This document shows, piece after piece, positions 26,128 through 28,292 of a stretch of 28,292 nucleotides of DNA. The notes below the pieces were generated by a model. The model worked only from the letters and a program-made list of their open reading frames with translations. It was not told the DNA's origin and made no database searches. The position numbers and the translations under genes were made by a program. The stretch comes from an uncultured Odoribacter sp. (GTDB lineage Bacteria; Bacteroidota; Bacteroidia; Bacteroidales; Marinifilaceae): the NCBI GenBank assembly GCA_905193145.1, contig CAJJNP010000022.1:1-28292 (forward strand). Direction: 5' to 3'. Positions within the stretch are counted from its first letter, which is position 1, and each line of letters begins with the position of its first letter.

Positions 26128-27003
26128 ATGACGATGGATGTAAACAATAATGAAAAATTAGGTATTCGGTCTGGTTTAATTTCTATCATACTGAACCTTT
26201 TACTTTTTGCTTTAAAATACTATGCCGGTATTGTTTCGGCCTCCGTAGCTTTGGTAGCAGATGCCTGGCATACTCTTTCTGACTCATTGACCTCCATTGT
26301 GCTGATTGTTGGTATTAAATTATCAGCGCAAAAACCGGATAAGGAACATCCGTTTGGACATGGACGTTGGGAGCAAATTTCAGCATTAGTGATAGCGATG
26401 GTTTTGGTGTTGGTGGGAATAGAATTTGTTCAGGATGCTGTTGGTAAACTACAGCATCGGGAAATAGCATCTTTTGGTTGGTTGGCTTATACTGTAACTA
26501 TTTTATCTGTTTTGGTAAAAGAGGGGATGGCAAGATATTCATTCTATGTGGCTAAGAAAATAGGTAGTTCTTCTGTGAAAGCGGATGGTTGGCATCATAG
26601 GAGTGATGCGCTTTCGTCTATGGTTGTACTAGCTGGGTTGTTTTTAAGTAATTATTGTTGGTGGATCGATGGAGTATTGGGAATTATCGTGTCTTTTATG
26701 CTATTTTATGTAGCTTATGGAATTATACGCGAAGCCGTTAATATTATCTTAGGCGAAGAGCCTTCTGACGAAATGATAGCTCAGATTGAAGAAGTTGTAA
26801 GAGTACAAATGGGGGATGATGCTCAACCACATCATTTTCATATTCACCATTATGGAAATCATTCCGAGTTTACGATGCATGTCAAAGTAGATGGTGATAT
26901 GACGGTTCGGGAAGCACATGAACGAGCCACTCGTGTAGAGCGTTGTTTGAAAGCTCAAATGGATTTGGATGCTACGATACATATAGAGCCTCAATCCATG
27001 TAA
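26128..27003 (+). CDS. CDF-family divalent cation efflux transporter
   Basis: A 291-residue inner-membrane cation diffusion facilitator exporting zinc or a similar divalent ion against proton entry. Helix 2 has VADAWHTLSDSLTS (His48, Asp52) and helix 5 has KADGWHHRSDALSS (His156, Asp160), the two HxxxD pairs of the transport site. The HD-HD arrangement points to Zn rather than Mn. The loop PFGHGRWEQ between helices is typical of the family. The cytoplasmic C-terminal domain has HHFHIHHYGNHSEFTMHVKV, a His-rich metal-binding dimer region. It starts 17 bases after the ClC gene and is the last gene of this run. No clear terminator follows; a promoter for the next gene begins within 60 bases. Confidence 0.92.
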   Translation: MTMDVNNNEKLGIRSGLISIILNLLLFALKYYAGIVSASVALVADAWHTLSDSLTSIVLIVGIKLSAQKPDKEHPFGHGRWEQISALVIAMVLVLVGIEFVQDAVGKLQHREIASFGWLAYTVTILSVLVKEGMARYSFYVAKKIGSSSVKADGWHHRSDALSSMVVLAGLFLSNYCWWIDGVLGIIVSFMLFYVAYGIIREAVNIILGEEPSDEMIAQIEEVVRVQMGDDAQPHHFHIHHYGNHSEFTMHVKVDGDMTVREAHERATRVERCLKAQMDLDATIHIEPQSM

Positions 27004-27052
27004 CCTTTATCTGTATATTTCGTTGTAGAGTGGTAAAATTATTTGTTTATCG

Positions 27053-27083
27053 CTTGTTTATTTCATAAAAAGTAATATTTTTG
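27053..27083 (+). promoter_or_regulatory. Promoter of the small acidic protein gene
   Basis: CTTG (27053-27056, three of four bases of the -33 TTTG) lies 19 bases upstream of TATTTTTG (27076-27083), an exact TAnnTTTG -7 element. The ATG is at 27121. Confidence 0.6.
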
Positions 27084-27120
27084 CGGGACTTTTGAGAAAA
27101 CGTTAAAAAACTATATAACT

Positions 27121-27342
27121 ATGTATTGGACACTGGAACTTGCTTCAAAATTGGAAGATGCACCATGGCCTGCATCTAAAGATGAGTTAATTGACTACGC
27201 TATCCGTTCAGGAGCACCAATGGAAGTGATAGAAAATCTTCAGGATATTGAAGATGATGAGGAAATTTTTGAAAGCATAGAAGACATTTGGCCTGATTAT
27301 CCGAGTAAGGATGATTTTTTCTTTAATGAAGACGAATACTAA
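27121..27342 (+). CDS. Small acidic DUF2795-type protein
   Basis: A 73-residue, very acidic protein with no signal peptide. The pattern WTLELASKLEDAPWPASKDE, then LIDYAIRSGAPMEVIENL, and the acidic tail with EDIWPDYPSKDDFFFNEDEY match the small DUF2795 proteins conserved across Bacteroidetes, as I recall them. These are usually short, single genes of unknown function. A Bacteroides-type promoter is 38 bases upstream, and a strong hairpin terminator is 8 bases downstream, so it is a self-contained one-gene transcript that is probably well expressed. Confidence 0.88.
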   Translation: MYWTLELASKLEDAPWPASKDELIDYAIRSGAPMEVIENLQDIEDDEEIFESIEDIWPDYPSKDDFFFNEDEY

Positions 27343-27349
27343 AAGAATT

Positions 27350-27380
27350 AAGCGACCACAATTTCTGTGGTCGCTTTTTA
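27350..27380. terminator. Bidirectional terminator between convergent genes
   Basis: AAGCGACCACA (27350-27360) pairs perfectly with TGTGGTCGCTT (27366-27376) around a 5-base loop, followed by T-runs on the plus strand. It serves the small acidic protein gene and the convergent GH95 gene, whose stop is at 27382. Confidence 0.88.
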
Positions 27381-27381
27381 T

Positions 27382-28292
27382 TTAGTCAATTTCTTCATAG
27401 AAGAGTTGATTGTTTTTGAGTGAAATCTCGTATTTTTTTCCTTTAGTGGTTTTGAAGGATAGTGTTTTGTCTGCATATATCAAGGTGCAAGAACTGCCTG
27501 CTTTGGAAAGAATTATAGCCTTTTGCAAAGCATTGTTGTCCCAGTAGATGTCGACTTCAAAATTTCCTCTTGCGCATAGACCTGTGATATTTCCTTTATG
27601 CCATTCATTGGGTAGTGAGGGGAGCAAGTGTATAAAGCCCATATGACTTTGCATGAGCATTTCAGTAACTCCTGCTGTACCTCCAAAGTTTCCATCTATT
27701 TGAAATGGAGGATGTGTATCCCATAGATTATCTAAAGTTCCATTTTTTAGGAGATTAGAGAAGAGTTTATAGGCTCGGTTACCATCATGCAGACGTGCCC
27801 ATTGATTCAATTTCCAGCCCATACTCCAACCTGTTGCACCATCTCCGCGATGATTGAGCACCACTTTTGATGCATTAGCTAGAGTTGGTGTTGTAATAGG
27901 AGAAATTGTATGGCCGGGATGTAATCCAAAGAGATGATTTACATGGCGATGTTGGTCTTGGGGGTTGTCAATATCCTCTGACCATTCCATTAATTGGCCA
28001 TAGCGGCCTATTTGGTAGGGCACGAGATTTTTGAGTATTTCTTCCCATTGGCGGCGTTCTTTAGCATCAATGCCTAGTACTTTGCTGGCAGAGATGGCAT
28101 CTTCTAATATTTCACGAATAACAGCATGTGCAAAAGTAGCTCCCTTGTCAATGGGGCCATGTTCTGGCGAAGTGGAAGGTGCTGCAGTATAGCTTCCGTC
28201 TGGACGGTGCCAAAGATAGTCTGCTGCAAATTGTGCACTACTTTTAATTAGGTCATAACCGATCTCTTTTAAGAAGCGTTTGTCTCGGGTGT
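27382..28292 (-). CDS. GH95-type glycoside hydrolase (alpha-L-fucosidase), C-terminal part
   Basis: The minus-strand frame stays open to the right window edge, giving 303 residues of a protein usually about 800 long. The first visible part has DYLWHRPDGSYTAAPSTSPE then HGPIDKGATFAHAV, which fits the (alpha/alpha)6-barrel catalytic domain of GH95. The Glu in SPEHG is at the place I expect for the general acid. HRHVNHLFGLHPGHTI and HRGDGATGWSMGWKLNQWARLHDG follow, with the Asp that helps catalysis. IDGNFGGTAGVTEMLMQS is followed by the C-terminal beta domain. The enzyme would remove alpha-1,2-linked L-fucose (or L-galactose in some members) from glycans, outside or in the periplasm. The GTG at 28023 is internal, not a start. 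Confidence 0.9.
   Translation of the reverse strand, partial: TRDKRFLKEIGYDLIKSSAQFAADYLWHRPDGSYTAAPSTSPEHGPIDKGATFAHAVIREILEDAISASKVLGIDAKERRQWEEILKNLVPYQIGRYGQLMEWSEDIDNPQDQHRHVNHLFGLHPGHTISPITTPTLANASKVVLNHRGDGATGWSMGWKLNQWARLHDGNRAYKLFSNLLKNGTLDNLWDTHPPFQIDGNFGGTAGVTEMLMQSHMGFIHLLPSLPNEWHKGNITGLCARGNFEVDIYWDNNALQKAIILSKAGSSCTLIYADKTLSFKTTKGKKYEISLKNNQLFYEEID

Noticed and set aside
27382..28023. A complete 213-residue protein starting at GTG 28023
   Set aside because: The frame continues upstream without a stop to the window edge and carries GH95 catalytic-domain sequence, so the GTG is an internal Val codon.

Overview
This window looks like the chromosome of a gut-type Bacteroidales bacterium. 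The signs are an ECF sigma factor/FecR/SusC/SusD gene set, promoter -7 elements of the Bacteroides form TAnnTTTG, a DUF2795-type small acidic protein, a GH95 fucosidase-type gene, and Bacteroidetes-style topoisomerase IV and ClC proteins. I cannot fix the genus from sequence alone.

Left part (1-9.5 kb): a TPR protein fragment at the window edge converges on birA (minus strand). birA is divergent from a lipoprotein with a zinc-protease motif. A tightly packed plus-strand run follows: parE, parC, a short shikimate kinase, an MBL-fold NAPE-PLD-like hydrolase, a nitroreductase and an ECF sigma factor. Gaps are at most 16 bases and some genes overlap.

Centre (9.5-17.9 kb), AT-richer: a SusCD-type nutrient locus with two lesions. 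The FecR anti-sigma gene runs in frame straight into the middle of a SusC TonB-dependent receptor, so the FecR C-terminus and the SusC signal peptide, plug and TonB region are missing. After an intact SusD lipoprotein and a lipoprotein resembling a zinc peptidase without its HExxH, a large metzincin-type metalloprotease is broken by a frameshift near 15.7 kb. A strong hairpin terminator closes the unit. With two POT peptide transporters just downstream on the other strand, the region reads as a protein/peptide harvesting locus whose outer-membrane part may now be inactive (or misassembled).

Right part (17.9-28.3 kb): two identical tRNA-Gln(CUG) genes on the minus strand, two minus-strand POT-family transporters each followed by its own terminator, then a plus-strand four-gene run (NAD(P)HX epimerase/dehydratase, DUF4831-type exported protein, ClC chloride protein with CBS domains, CDF zinc-type efflux protein). 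A separately promoted small acidic protein and the C-terminal third of a GH95 glycoside hydrolase entering from the right edge end the window. I saw no CRISPR array, rRNA, integrase or complete insertion sequence.
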